A DNA stretch of 64,000 bases from Sorghum bicolor (GCF_000003195.3 NC_012873.2:66721615-66785614); one strand, 5' to 3'; counted from the stretch's first letter, positions 1 to 11,762 are shown. A program made the numbers and translations. The notes: generated by a model not told the origin, from the sequence alone.

Positions 1-420
1 TGCTCCCCTAAAAATGGACGTTTGAGAAGAAAGTGGCCAGAGTTCCTTCTATCGTGTCAACCGGGTGCATGCTAACACAGAGTGGAGTGTCAGGTTCCCA
101 ACTCTTGTGGTCAAGTACCTGAGTTGGTGGCTTTGAATCATGGTCCCATCGAATTACGCTGGAACACAAGACTGTTTAACTTAGCTGGAAGAGGCCGCAA
201 GCAATTCCTAGTATGAGTTAATGTAGAAGATACACTAAGAGTTTAGAGGTATGCTAGCCCAAGTTTAGAGCGACTAGTCGTGGAAAACGACCCTCGACGA
301 GATGTAGAAGAAGCCGGAGGCTTTGTCGATGAGTCTGAGTGGCTAGGAGCGGCAAGTGTCAACCGGTAGATCAACTATGGTTGGATCTGGTAAGAACGAC
401 CCTCTGAATTGTTGAACCCA
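1..420. other. No gene recognised
   Basis: No open frame of useful length and no recognisable motif is seen here. The stretch leads directly into LINE-like coding remnants and may be the more decayed upstream part of the same retroelement, but nothing in the sequence proves that. Confidence 0.3.
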
Positions 421-1125
421 ATTATAGGAGGAAATTATGTGGAAACAACGATCTTGCATTGTCTGACTCACTGAGGGACCAGAATACACGCTTCTTTGCA
501 TATGAGTGTGAATCAAAGAAAAAACAAAACAAAATATTTTGATTAATAAATGGTGATGACTTCACAGAATATGATGAGATGCTAATGTTATGACAAAATT
601 CTATAGAAGCTTTATATGTCAAAAGGGACGACACGGATGGATCAGTTACAAGGTACTTGTTAAGTCACTATGGGGCAATGAAGATCAACTTGTAAAGTCA
701 TTTAGTAGTGATGAGGTGAAGACTCGATATGTTCCCAACAAAGGCGTCTCGGCCGGATGGGTACCCAACTCATTTTTTCTAGAGGCGCAAGCATATCTAT
801 GGAGAGGAGGTGTCCATGATTTTTTTACAGGCGTTGAGAGGGGATGACCTCGTAATCAACAAAGACGAGTATCATGCTCATTCCAAAAGTGGAGAAGCGC
901 AATGAGCTTGATTAGCCTATGTAATGTGAGTTCCAAAATAACGTAAAAATGGTGGTCAATCATCTACGCGTTATTCCACCTAATGTAATTTTAGATGAGC
1001 AGTCTGTCTTTGTAACTAGCTGCTTAATCACAAATAACATTATTACATTTTATATGTGCTTGCATTACATGAAGAAAACGAGGGCTAAAGAGGGCATGTT
1101 CTATGCTCGGATTGGAGTAAGACTT
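420..1125 (+). pseudogene. Decayed LINE (L1-type) reverse transcriptase remnant
   Basis: Translated pieces in shifting frames resemble plant L1-type ORF2. Around 430-560 lies a stretch like the pre-RT region (WKQRSC followed by NTRFFAYECES). Around 870-1110 lies the start of the RT domain, with a degraded 'SLCNVSSKI..MVVNHLR', then LDEQSVFVTSCLITNNI and a following YMCLHYMKK. In intact plant LINEs this block reads roughly as EQSAFVPGRLITDNI. Frameshifts and stops break it, and no YADD box is seen. It is a dead fragment; the family call rests on motif similarity only. Confidence 0.6.
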
Positions 1126-2457
1126 TCAACACGGATGGGTAGAAATGATTATGAGAATGATAAATCAATTTTTCTAGTGTTGCTGAATGACCAAGTTAGA
1201 GGGTTTGAAACTTTGATACCCTATCCAACACACAAAAATGTGGCATAACAAGTCATTTTATCTAATTTGGTATGATATCTAATTGATAAAATGATTTGAG
1301 TTGTATATAATGATCACGGTGTTGTTCATACAAGGTCTCCGAATTGTGGGTAGCTCAACTAAATATAGCAATCAAGGAAGCTAAATAGGAACAAATAAGA
1401 CTTTCATATATTCATCAAAACATATCCCCCTCTCTCATATCGAGGCATTATTTATAGGATATTTTTTACAACAAGAAGACCATAATGCCCCCCATCCAAC
1501 CTAAATACCGAGAATATTCCTATGGGCAAGGGCATCATGATCCATTCAATATAAGGACATCATGGTCCACTCCACGACCGCTGAAAAGCAGGTAATGAAA
1601 CAGGCTAATAAGGTATATTTGGTTCCGCAGCTACCCCTCTAACTAGACTATATAAAGTCAACTTAAACATATTTGGTTGCCTGAACAAGCCTCCAAGCCA
1701 GTCTTGAGGAAGCCACCATTGGCATCTTAGTTAGGTTAATAGAAAAACATAGGAGCAGAGTGTTCCTACATAGCCTGCTTGCCTCATCTTTCATTGACGG
1801 TCACCATCGTATCCCTGTCGTCCAATCCTACGGCACCACAACAACGAGAACATCCCACCCTCCTCCCACTGCAACTTATGGCTGGGTTCGCTGGCGCATA
1901 TGGTAGGCTCACTTGGCATGGCGACGGACCCCCAAGATAGTGAACTCATGTGGTAGGGGCCCCATGGTAGTGGGTTTGCGCGGTGCAGGGGCGGACTCGC
2001 ACCTACGATTCGTGCAGTGCAACTACGGTCTGACATGGTAGAGGCGCCCACAGTTCATGCAGTGCAACTGTGGTCTTGCACGGAGGTGTTGCGTCCCTGG
2101 CCATGGCGAGGGGATAGAGGAGGCCAGAGCTCCACAAGGGGGCAACAACCGAGGTCCCTAGCAAGAGGCACGCACAATGGTTCATCTCAACGCTCGCCGA
2201 GGTGCTCGCTACTTCTTTCCCCTATGCGGCCACTATCTGTTCAACAAAATGCCTTGGAGGGGTAAAGTTAGCAGCTCAGAGAAGAGGTGATTCTATGCAA
2301 AGCAAACCAAAGCAACCAAACACATAATTTGCTAACTAGGCTTAGAAAATACACACAATCAAACAACTATGGATTAGCCTGTTAGGAATAGACACATTAA
2401 GAATTGACTCTTTTGAAGCAAAGTGGTTGTTAGGTTGGGTGTGCTGAAATTTAACAG
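1126..2457. other. Gene-free stretch with a GC-rich block between short inverted repeats
   Basis: From 1672 to 2320 a GC-rich block is bounded by TTTGGTTGC (1672-1680) and its complement GCAACCAAA (2312-2320). This resembles the ends of a TIR element that has picked up GC-rich sequence. The open frames inside (about 1790-2265) overlap on both strands and show no domain, so I do not call a gene. The rest is featureless AT-rich sequence. Confidence 0.3.
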
Positions 2458-2687
2458 GGCCTTGTTTACTTCACCCCAAAATCCAAAAAGTTTTCAAGAT
2501 TCCCCGTCACATCGAATCATGAAGCATTAAATATAGACGAAAACAAAAACTAATTACACAGTTTGTCTATAAATCGTGAGACGAATCTTTTGATCCTAGT
2601 TAATTCATGATTGGACAATGTTTGTCAAATAAAAACGAAAGTGCTACAGTAGCGAAATCCGAAATTTTTTCGGAACGAAACAAGGCC
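2458..2687 (+). mobile_element. MITE, GGCCTTGTTTAGTT family, TSD CAG
   Basis: It begins GGCCTTGTTTACTTCACC and ends with the inverted GAAACAAGGCC. It is flanked by CAG on both sides (2455-2457 and 2688-2690). The body carries the family signature: a TTAAATATAG box, a GAGACGAATCTTTTGA box and GTGCTACAGTAG. It has no coding capacity. The orientation used here as reference for the family is plus. Confidence 0.85.
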
Positions 2688-2689
2688 CA

Positions 2690-2880
2690 GGTACTGTAAC
2701 ATTTTTGTTTTATTTGACAATTAGTGTCTAATTATAGACTAATTAGGCTCACACCTTGCAAATTATTTTCTAGTTGTGTTTTAATTTTGTAAATAATATA
2801 TATTTAGTATTTTATGTATGTATCTAAACATTTAATATGATGATATTAAAAAAATGAGAGGAAACCAAACAAGGCTAAGC
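2690..2880. mobile_element. Fragment of a second MITE family
   Basis: The body contains TAATTAGGCTCA, a TTTTCTAGTTGTG box and ends near AAACCAAACAAGGC. It shares this pattern with the element at 21135-21352. Ends and target duplication are unclear, so it is a fragment. Confidence 0.45.
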
Positions 2881-2887
2881 CTATGTA

Positions 2888-3118
2888 GGCCTTGTTTAGT
2901 TCACCCCAAAAACTTTTCAAGATTCTCCGTCACATCGAATCTTGCGGCACATGCATGGAGCATTAAATATAGATGAAAACAAAAACTAATTGTATATATT
3001 TGTAAATCGCGAGACGAATCTTTTAAGCCTAGTTATTTTATGATCGGATAATGTTTGTTAAATAAAAACGAAAGTGATATAATATTAAAATCCAAAAACT
3101 TTTTATCTAAACAAGACC
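2888..3118 (+). mobile_element. MITE, GGCCTTGTTTAGTT family
   Basis: The left terminus is GGCCTTGTTTAGTTCACC and the right terminus is TCTAAACAAGACC. The internal boxes match the copy at 2458, including ACATCGAATCTTGCGGCACATG. No clean 3-bp target duplication is visible. Confidence 0.8.
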
Positions 3119-4357
3119 ATCTGTGCACAAGCATGCTAGAAAAACAAACACACCCGCCGCGTGCGTGGTTCCAGCGCCATCTGTGCAGTCTGCACCGTGC
3201 ATGTGAGGCACGACCGTACCTGTACCAGATCGTGCAGTGCCAAATCGATCGATCGCACCGGGAGCGGGAAGGGAATGGTGGCGCCCCGCCTGGCGCGCTG
3301 GTGGCTGGTGCGCTGCTGCTTTTCTGCAGGGGCCAGGGGGGCGGGCCGGCCATGCAATGCATGTGCACGCGACGAGCGACGCCAATTATTCCATACGCGG
3401 TGGTGCAGCGCAGTACGCGCGGATTGGGGACTGCTGCTGGTGCTAGCATGGCATGCACCTGCGTCTGCGTGCCGTGTCTGTCCGGAGATCTCACAGTGTA
3501 GATCTTGGCCCTACGCATTGCATTGCATTGGATCGATCGACCGGCCGGAGCATGTAGTACTTGTGTACCGGTGTACGTTCACTGTACACGCGCACACCCC
3601 TGGCCCTGGCTACTACTACTGTAGTATTACTGTATTAGACAGGCTGGAATATATATGTGCTGCCCAATCACCTCTCGATCTGGACGTACTGCACCCAGGA
3701 CACACCATCATGCTCCAATTTTATTTTTCCAGTATACCCTTTTGTTCCTGAGTAAAATATTTTTTTAGAGGTATCTTAAACTAAGTTACAATAAATGAGT
3801 ATCTAATGATACTAATTTGGTTTTATAAAAGCTCACACTCTTTTCTACTCTCTGTTCCTGAAAACTTCATTCCTAGTGTTGTCTTAAGTATTTTTTTAAA
3901 AATTTTGCCTAAATTTTTAGAAAAAAACGCTACTATTTATACTAATTTAGTATCATTAAATTTATCATAGAATATACTCTTTCTGTCCTTTTTTTTAACT
4001 GATCGGTAGCCTCTGCTCTACACCAAGTAGGGTACAAGCATTATTTAATCTACTTGAATGTGCGTACTAGGATCTGCAAAATATTTGTCGTTTCCCCATC
4101 GATCACCACTTTACATTCTGTCTCTGTCGACATTCTTTTTTTCAGACTTGAGCTGATTTTCGCTATGAATTTTATTAGTCACCACCAGCTTACTAAAAAC
4201 TCGACTGAATCTTCCCATGCATGCATCTACAGATCTACCCCCCGGCCTTGCTCATACAAAGCTAGCTGCTAGCTAAAGTTTCTGGCCCACTCTATATATG
4301 CAGAGCCATAGAGACAGTGCAGTACTTCTCTCATTATTTTTCTACCACTCCAAGTAA
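3119..4357. other. No supported gene
   Basis: A GC-rich patch (3150-3560) gives overlapping open frames on both strands, which is typical of GC-rich non-coding DNA. No domain, splice structure or promoter supports any of them. The remainder is AT-rich with Stowaway-like debris near 3740-4010. Confidence 0.3.
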
Positions 4358-4562
4358 AGCCTTTGTTCAGTTGGCAAATTTTTTGGATTTTTTGTTACCG
4401 TAGTACTTTTGTTTGTATTTGGTAATCATTGTCTAATCATGGACTAACTAGACTCAAAAAATTCGTCTTTTGTTTTCGTTTATATTTAATATTTTATGCA
4501 TATGTGCCACAAGATTTGATGTGACGGGAAATTTTAAATTTTTTTTTAAACTAAACAAGACC
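4358..4562 (-). mobile_element. MITE, GGCCTTGTTTAGTT family
   Basis: Ends are AGCCTTTGTTCAGTTGGC and CTAAACAAGACC. The body runs in the reverse sense relative to the copy at 2458 (TATATTTAATATTTTATGCA, then GATTTGATGTGACGGG). It is preceded by TAA; the right flank is TAG. Confidence 0.75.
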
Positions 4563-5019
4563 TAGATTGAATGCAAGCATTATTATTCCAGCCAAAAGTT
4601 TTTTTTGTTTTCTAGAGAGGTACGGTACTTCTATAATAGAACAGACAAAGGTGGTCCAATGAAGCTCCAACAAGCTGCAGTGCATGCATGATTGCATGAA
4701 GAGGTTATAACCTCTGCAGCATTGCCACCATATGTCCTTTTTAACTCGGTCCGGCCGGTCTCTCCAATCCATGACCTTCATTCTTGTCGTTGTAACATCG
4801 TTGAGAGTTGAGACCAGACCCCATGCTCTGCCTGCCTAGCTGCTTCGGTAAATTGCATTGGCTACTCTCCTCTCTGCTTCTTCCTACTCCTACTACATGA
4901 GGTCTATCATCGATCGTCTCTTGCATTATATAACAGCTAGCCATAGTGTTTCCTCACCACGACTATGAACAGGGGGCGACAAGGCGCCGCCTTTGCATTA
5001 TATAACAGTAGTTCTTAGT

Positions 5020-5026
5020 TATATAA
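5020..5026 (+). promoter_or_regulatory. Candidate TATA box for the plus-strand MIR396 transcript
   Basis: TATATAA followed by GG lies about 130 bp upstream of the mature miRNA. A second TATATAA occurs about 20 bp further upstream (around 4999-5004). Spacing suits a Pol II pri-miRNA start near 5050, but this is an inference from sequence alone. Confidence 0.45.
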
Positions 5027-5139
5027 GGAGAGGGAGATGAATAAAGAGAGGCGATGCAAAATGGCAGCATGGATCGGAGGTTGAAGAAGAGAAAACAAAA
5101 GTGAATCAGTGTGTATCTGTAGCCTCTCAACTCTTCAAG

Positions 5140-5212
5140 TCCATGCCATGCCTTTCCACAGCTTTCTTGAACTTCTCCTCCTCCTCCTCTCTCTTAGAAG
5201 GGTAGCTTTGAA

Positions 5213-5252
<40 letters not shown>

Positions 5253-5292
5253 AAGAAGGTCAAGAAAGCTGTGGGAAGAAATGACATAACAA
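5140..5292 (+). ncRNA. MIR396: MIR396 precursor (plus strand)
   Basis: miR396 guides cleavage or repression of GROWTH-REGULATING FACTOR mRNAs and so limits cell proliferation in leaves and inflorescences. The 21-nt guide lies at 5154-5174. It starts TTCCACAGCTTTCTTGAACT and its last base is T, the form I recall for miR396c-type members. The opposite arm at 5258-5277 (GGTCAAGAAAGCTGTGGGAA) pairs with it almost completely, giving the expected miRNA/star duplex on a foldback of about 150 nt. The loop holds a CT-rich stretch and a perfect (TC)18 microsatellite. A TATA-like box lies about 130 bp upstream. The exact family number cannot be fixed from the sequence alone. A sister gene lies at 12.4 kb on the other strand. 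Confidence 0.93.
5215..5250. repeat. (TC)18 microsatellite in the MIR396 loop
   Basis: Thirty-six bases of uninterrupted TC lie between the two arms of the MIR396 foldback, immediately before the star arm. Confidence 0.95.
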
Positions 5293-5830
5293 GGACTCTG
5301 GAATTCTGTAGTGAGATGTGATGTTAACTGCCCTTTTGCAAATGTAAGTTGTTACTCCTCTGAATCCGTCGTGCTTTATGAGTAATCACTACTACTCGTG
5401 CAGCAGCTTGGTTTGATTTTGTCGAGCGATCGATGCAGATCGGTTTTGCTTTCAAATTATGCGGCTTACCTATATATTATATATATGCGGCCTTCTTGAT
5501 CTTATGATCCTTCTCATCTTTTTTTTCCAACAAATATGTATGTTTTCTTGGCTGAACGTAATCTGATGGAGTTTTCTCATGATTTTACACCTTCTAATAA
5601 ATTTTCCAAACTGTGCGTTATATTTTAGCGGAGTGTAAAGAGAACCTAAAAGGAGTAAGGACTTAAGTCGTGGCACATCCACACCCAGCAACACTATAGG
5701 AGTAGCAGGTAAAGCAAGACAGATTTGTGCATTGTGACACCGAAAAGATTAGGCATATACTCATGACGACATAACTTCTTCTTTGCTCAAGAGATTTCTT
5801 GCAACGTGCAGATATGCCACTGACGATATA

Positions 5831-6073
5831 GGCCTTGTTTAGTTCCCAGAAAATTTTGCAAAATTTTTCACATTCCCCGTCACATCGAATCTTTAGACGC
5901 ATGCATGGAGTATTAAATATAGATGAAAATAAAAACTAATTACACAGTTTGGTCGAAATTGACGAAACGAATCTTTTGAGCCTAGTTAGTCCATGATTGG
6001 ACAATGTTTGTCAAATACAAACGAAAGTGCTACAGTGTCGATTTTGCAAAGTTTTTCGGAACTAAACAAGGCC
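5831..6073 (+). mobile_element. MITE, GGCCTTGTTTAGTT family, TSD ATA
   Basis: Termini GGCCTTGTTTAGTTCC and GGAACTAAACAAGGCC are perfect inverted repeats. They are flanked by ATA at 5828-5830 and 6074-6076. This is one of the best-preserved copies in the window. Confidence 0.9.
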
Positions 6074-6244
6074 ATAATGCCGAAGCTCACGAAATATGCA
6101 CGAGTATGTTGATAGTACAATATTAATTGCACCTTGAACTTCGTGTTCTAACAAAATGCCAGTGTATATATTTTCTAGAATATTTTTTACCATCTCATTG
6201 CTGACAATTTAACAGGGTCACTGGATTTCATGAACTACTAATAA

Positions 6245-6740
6245 GGCTTGTTTGGATCCCATGTAGTTAATGATTAGCTGTTAAAAATCATATGAGACCC
6301 CGTACGGATCCTCAACTAATAATAGGTCATCACCTAGTGTCGGATCTACCATCCAGCTAAAAGTTAGTTAACTTTTTTTAGCTAACAAAGCTAAGAGCAT
6401 GTCAGATTTGTGGTAATTATATTAAGAGGAAATGTGAGTTTGGAGGTAAGTAGTTTAGAAATTAAATCTTTTGTTTGTTTCCTAGGAGTGGGAGTTTTGC
6501 TATAAAGGGGATGGAAATTGGGTGAGATTTGTGACTTAATGGAAGATAAATGTATCCTCACAATCCATCATAAATTGTTCTATAACTGTGCACACAAAAA
6601 CACACCACCAACAAATAGCAGGGGATATGAATTCCCTCATCGACTCTCCCTGTCCCTTATTGGTCTGTGACTAAAATCAAATTCACAGCAAAGTTTATGG
6701 AATGCTTCCGTAATAGTTAGTGGATGGATCTAAACAGACC
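6245..6740. mobile_element. Tourist-like TIR element
   Basis: Starts GGCTTGTTTGGATCC and ends GGATCTAAACAGACC, imperfect inverted repeats. About 500 bp, non-coding. A target duplication of the TAA/TTA type is possible but not exact. Confidence 0.5.
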
Positions 6741-7035
6741 TTAATGTCTCCAATCTTTTGATGAATCTTTTCATGTACTTAGGTAGACATATTTTGTAAA
6801 ATTTGTTATAAATTCACATCCCCATCCTAAAATAAATCAACTTCTTCCTCGAGCTACGTACCTAAACAAACACTTGGCTAGACATAGGAGTATATAGCCA
6901 TAAGTTATTTTTTTAGTGAGTGAGTATTTGTCATTTACTCTAAGAACATTGAGAAACTTACTGGCATGGCCATATTGGCATTCCTTTGAAGGTGAAAAGA
7001 CAGAATACGTGCTGACATACGAAATGGTGCCTTTA

Positions 7036-7311
7036 GAGCAACTCCAACAGATATGTTATCCATGTTGTCTAGGCTATTTTTACATTTTTAAAACAAAAGT
7101 TAAACTCCAACAGATGTGCTATCTGGTTTGCTAAAATAGCAAGTTTGCTATTCCTAAACTTTCGCTTGTCATATATAGCATGTCGTCCTCACTAGCTATC
7201 TTATACAAAGGCTGTTGTGTAACTCTATGCTTTGAGTGAGTTTTTTATTTTACACAATGGCTAAATCTTGTAATTTAGAATATAATTTTAGCTAGTCTCT
7301 TGGAGATGCTC
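7036..7311. mobile_element. MITE with GAGCAACTCCAACAG ends, TSD TTA
   Basis: Left end GAGCAACTCCAACAG, right end CTTGGAGATGCTC, flanked by TTA at 7033-7035 and 7312-7314. The 3-bp TTA duplication fits a Tourist/PIF-Harbinger-like MITE. It is related to the copies at 58601 and 31915. Confidence 0.75.
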
Positions 7312-7368
7312 TTATTATTATCTAAAATTCGAACTGGACTGTTAATTCTGTGGCCTTCTCTCGATTAA

Positions 7369-7710
7369 GGCCTTGTTTAGTTCCCTATCTAAAAAGTTTT
7401 CACCCATCACATCGAATGTTTAGACACATGTATAGAGTACTAAATATAGATAAAAAAATAAACTAACTACACAGTTTTGTTGAAAAATCACGAAACGAAT
7501 CTTTTAAACCTAGTTAGTCCATAATTAGCCTTAAGTGCTACAGTAACCTACATGCGCTAATGATAAATTAATTAGGCTTAATAAATTCGTCTTGCAGTTT
7601 TCAGACGAGTTATGTAATTAGTTTTTATTAGTATCCAAATATCCCTTTCGACATTCTACCAAACATTGATTTAACATCCAAATTTTTTTGACCTCCAACT
7701 AAACAAGGCC
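7369..7710 (+). mobile_element. Chimeric MITE, TSD TAA
   Basis: The left half is the GGCCTTGTTTAGTT family. After the box TTAGTCCATAATTAG the sequence switches to the body of another family (TAATTAGGCTTAATAAATTCG and on). It still ends CAACTAAACAAGGCC. TAA flanks both sides (7366-7368, 7711-7713), so the whole mosaic seems to have moved as one unit. Confidence 0.7.
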
Positions 7711-8193
7711 TAACATATCAAAAAAAATCATTCTAACAACCAATGATGAATAAATAATTAAATAAACCGCGCGCACTGTCGTGGCAGGCAGCAGGCACGC
7801 ACATTCTGAAAAGCTGAGGCAGGGGGGGCGGTTCCATTTGCTGTCAAGCTGGAGTACCCCACAGGCAGTGACAGAGGGAAAGGCTGCGCCTTCCCTTTGC
7901 CCACGTCTCACCATACTGATGATTGATCTACCCACGGCAGAGGATTTCATCAGAAAGCTCCATGCTCCATCATCCATCCATCCATCACACTCCAGCCTGC
8001 ATCAAGGTCGGCACAAGGCAACAAGGGAGGGCCACTGACAGGTGGGCCACGTGCCTGCACCAGGCCCACGTGTAGCCCCAGCAGCTCGTGCAGTGAGCCA
8101 GTGACAGGTAGGCTGTCCGTCACAACTCACAATTGGCCTACCTTAGCTCCAAGATAATTTCTCAAACAATATTATCTTTTAGCACATAACTCA
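7711..8193. promoter_or_regulatory. Gene-free, low-repeat stretch with two G-boxes
   Basis: This is a GC-richer, apparently single-copy stretch. Two CACGTG G-boxes lie 19 bp apart at 8048-8053 and 8067-8072 in a GGCCCACGTG context. G-boxes bind bZIP and bHLH factors in plants, but no gene start is visible beside them. No reading frame here is supported. Confidence 0.3.
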
Positions 8194-8408
8194 GGCCTAG
8201 TTCACTCCAAAACTATTTTTAAAATTTTTCGTCACGGCATGTGTAGAGCATTAAATATAGATAAAAAATAAAAACTAATTGTATATTTGCCTATATATCA
8301 CGAGATGAATCTTTTGAGTCTAGTTAGACTATCATTAGATAATATTTACCAAATAAAACAAAATGCTACAGTACCCCAACCAAACAATTTTGGGAACTAA
8401 ACAAAGCC
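8194..8408 (+). mobile_element. MITE, GGCCTTGTTTAGTT family, TSD TCA
   Basis: Starts GGCCTAGTTCACTCC and ends GGAACTAAACAAAGCC, flanked by TCA at 8191-8193 and 8409-8411. The internal boxes match the family. Confidence 0.8.
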
Positions 8409-9227
8409 TCATTATCTGAATAGTCCATAGCCTGAATAGTCCTACAAAACATTCTAGTGTATTCTTAAAATATATACATGTATAATAACGAAATTAGATG
8501 CCTTTCGCTAGAACGGTCGACCTCATTTGACGCTCGATAGAGGCACGTTGGTGTATGTTTAAATTCTTCTTCTTGATACAATAATACAAAAATCTTTTAC
8601 TTATTCGAAAAAATTGTATACATAACTGTTGATCAAGAATTAACTTTTCTTCATTCTACCAAAATACGAAGAAACATAAAATATCTTTTTTTTCTCGATC
8701 GGGCAAATATAGGCCCGTTTTGAAGAAACATAAATTATCATGGACCTGCTCTAGTAAAAGTATGTTTCTTATTTTTTGTACTATTCAACTGATCAAAAAT
8801 TAATCTATCTGGCTCTAAACTTGACATCGTCCTTCCTTACCGCCCTCTCCGGTCTCCTCTCTGCAGATCTGGCCATCTGGTCCTCTGATCTCACTCGCCT
8901 TCTCGCTCATGTCATGGATGGCTGGCCATGGCCATGGTCTGATGACCCAGATGGGAGAGGAAGCCGTACTAGGAGTACTCCTACGGAGTAGCACTAGCTG
9001 CCACTGCCAGGAATAATGGAATATGGATTTCACTGCAAGCAAGCAAAGGGCAAAGGCAGTGGCTGCACCAGCAAGAATCCAGTAAAAATTCCCTCTGCAC
9101 TGCATTGCCTGGAATCTCAAGCCTGCAGGCATGGGGACACAAGGAACATCATGCCTTCTACGGCCCGAAACTGCATCCCACTCCTTTTTGTTTGTTTTTT
9201 TTGTTTTCCTAGCTATAGCTAGGAGTA
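8409..9227. other. No supported gene
   Basis: Between 8810 and 9230 the base composition is more gene-like and open frames occur on both strands. I see no domain, no splice-connected exons and no promoter, so I leave it unannotated. Confidence 0.3.
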
Positions 9228-9276
9228 CACTCTCCATTCTAAATGATAAGTCACTTTAACTTTTTTTGGTATATCA

Positions 9277-9280
<4 letters not shown>

Positions 9281-9325
<45 letters not shown>
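9281..9325. repeat. (AT)n microsatellite
   Basis: About 22 uninterrupted AT units. Confidence 0.95.
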
Positions 9326-9327
<2 letters not shown>

Positions 9328-9389
9328 CATACGTATATCGATCTAGATATGTAGTAAAATTGATGTGCCAAAAAAAGTTAATCAACTTA

Positions 9390-9612
9390 GGCCTTGTTTA
9401 GTTGCAATTTTTTTTGGATTTCGCTACTATACCATTTTCGTTTTTATTTGACAAACATTGTCCAATCATGGAGTAACTAGGCTTAAAAGATTCATCGCCT
9501 GATTTACAAGCACACTATGCAATTAGTTTTTGTTTTCGTCTATATTTAATACTCCATGCATGTACCGTAAGATTCAATGTGATGGAGAATGTTGAAAAGT
9601 TTTTGGCTTTTG
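9390..9612 (-). mobile_element. MITE, GGCCTTGTTTAGTT family, nested
   Basis: The left end GGCCTTGTTTAGTTGC is clear. The body is in reverse sense (GTCTATATTTAATACTCCATGC). The right terminus is eroded near TTTTGGTGAATG. It sits inside the Stowaway-like element. Confidence 0.75.
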
Positions 9613-9691
9613 GTGAATGTGGATATATATTTAGATACGTAGTAAAATCGGTGTACCAAAAAATCAAATCGACTAAGAATTTGGAATAGAG

Positions 9692-11214
9692 AGAGTAATA
9701 TTTTGCAATTCAATTACCCTAGCCCTATTAGCTTTTATATACATAAACTCTATTTTGTAACAAATGTTTCTGTGGCAGCATAAAGTTGAACTAAATTGCA
9801 TGTCACTAAATGACAATAACATAGGAACGCGAAGAGAAGATCTTCAAGAGAGGAAATATATATTTCATGCAAGCTCTCTTTTTAATTTGTCTCTTATCTT
9901 TGTGAGTGCATTAGCGTCTAGTCTAGCTAGTAATAGTTCTAAAACATCTTCCCTAAAAAAATAGTTCTAGAATATGTGGTTTTCCTTTTCAATATCCGTG
10001 CATGCTAGTACAGCGATAATGTTAAACCATGCAACAAATATAAAAGAAAATCCTTTAACAAAAAAATATATATTGATTCAATAGAAAAATAATCAGACAA
10101 AGATTGTTATTCTGGGGCAGATCAATGGGATTGAGGCATGGTAGTATATCAATATCTTCTTAAACTAACTCACGGGTGCTGATGCAACAAGTGGTAACTG
10201 AATTAGAACCCCGAAATTTATATCCCAAAAAAAATCAGATCCCCGAATTACACTCTCTTAACACAAGTGATAAATCTTTTATAGCAAGTAATGGTCTGTT
10301 TGGGTCTCATTGAGAATGTAGATTCTAGATAGTGAATATAGAATCTGTATTGGATAAAAAAAATGAGTGTTTGGATCTCATTCTCATAGTGATTATTGTC
10401 TTTGTATTGTATAACGAATATCTCCAACTAGTAGATTTGAGGTAGATAGTTGTGTTTAAATTAGATTACATTCTTAATTTTCTATCTCATTCTCATTTCT
10501 TGAGATCAAACGGGCAACGAGATGATTACCTTTTGCCTGTTGTACTTCCGGGTGACATCCATACCCATGTCCATGTACTCTGATCCGGTGCTTCGTACTG
10601 ACTCAGATCACAGACAGATGGCACATCTCCTCCATCAGATCGTATGCACCTCGAGACATGTAGATAGTCCAAGAACTGGGACTGTTGAGCGGTAAGAAGC
10701 CATGTCAGTGTTGCCTAGCGTTACACTACACGGCACACAACCAATGGCAAACGCAAGCTATGCAGAGTGCACACACACACAAGTATACTGTTCCAGGGAG
10801 GCACTGCTGAGAGATGGATCGTCGGATCGACATGCTAGCTAGTACTACTGTAGCAGCTAGGTCACCTGCCGGCAGCAACAAGTTGGTCTAGAGAGGCTGT
10901 CATGAAGACAATTGGTCTACTACTGTTGGTACGAAGAAAGACCGTAAGAGAGATCGACCAGGAGACAGACCAGGTCCTGGGTGGGTGTGATTTGAGGTCT
11001 CATGCATGCATATTCTGCAGGATAGTACAACCTTTTTCTCCCTTTACACAACCAAAAGATCTACTGATTGCACGCTTCACCACAGTCTACAGAACGACAC
11101 GTCAATCGCACTGTTCTTTTTTATTCCTGATGAAAAATGTCGCCTCTCAGAGAAGAAAAGAGGAGTATACTCCACAACAGAAACATCTCAGTAAAAAAAA
11201 AAAATCTATGCTAA
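9692..11214. other. No supported gene
   Basis: AT-rich sequence with a possible decayed element at 10290-10520, whose arms GTTTGGGTCTCATTGAGAAT and CATTTCTTGAGATCAAACGG are inverted and imperfect. The stretch 10540-11000 looks single-copy but has no supported coding frame. Confidence 0.3.
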
Positions 11215-11454
11215 TGCCTTGTTTAATTCACCCCAAAATTCTAAAAATTTTCAAGATTTTCCGTCACATTGAATCTTTAGACGCATACATAGAGTATTAA
11301 ATATAAAAAAAAATAATTAATTATACAGTTTGTATGTAATTTATGAAACAAATCTTTTAAAACTAGTTAGTCCATAATTAGACAATAATTATCAAATACA
11401 AACAAAAATATTATAGTAGTCAAACTCAAAAAATTTCACCGAGTAAACAAGGCC
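11215..11454 (+). mobile_element. MITE, GGCCTTGTTTAGTT family, TSD TAA
   Basis: Starts TGCCTTGTTTAATTCACC and ends GTAAACAAGGCC, with TAA on both sides (11212-11214, 11455-11457). Internal boxes match the family. Confidence 0.85.
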
Positions 11455-11762
11455 TAAGTCGAAATTGCGTCCACCACTCCACCTTATCCGTTATTACTAA
11501 AACAAGGAGTAACTTTTATTCCCTCTGATGCTCAACGTTTTTTTTTTTTGCTTTGCATCTACGTCCAGATACATAGCAAATTCTATATGTAAGCGACTTA
11601 TAATTTAGAGCGAGAGAGTAACATACAAAACATGCAGCTAAACTAAGCATGACCACCTAGAAGAGATTAATTAGTCCTAGATACATATATAATGTTTAAA
11701 ATTGTTTGAAGAACATTGCAGCAAACTTATAGTCTAAGGGAAACCAACAAACATATATACTA

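Larger units (their letters stand above)
9228..9691. mobile_element. Stowaway-like element split by an AT microsatellite and a nested MITE
   Basis: The outer arms are ACTCTCCATTCTAAATGATAAG on the left and GAATTTGGAATAGAGAGAG on the right. Matching arms GTAGTAAAAT-GTG/ACCAAAAAA occur on both sides of the insert. An uninterrupted (AT)n tract occupies 9281-9325. The insert starting at 9390 is a GGCCTTGTTTAGTT MITE. Confidence 0.5.

Noticed and set aside
3033..3751. Overlapping open frames of 70-196 codons on both strands in a GC-rich patch
   Set aside because: All frames are open at once, as expected from GC-rich sequence. No domain, promoter or splice structure supports any of them.
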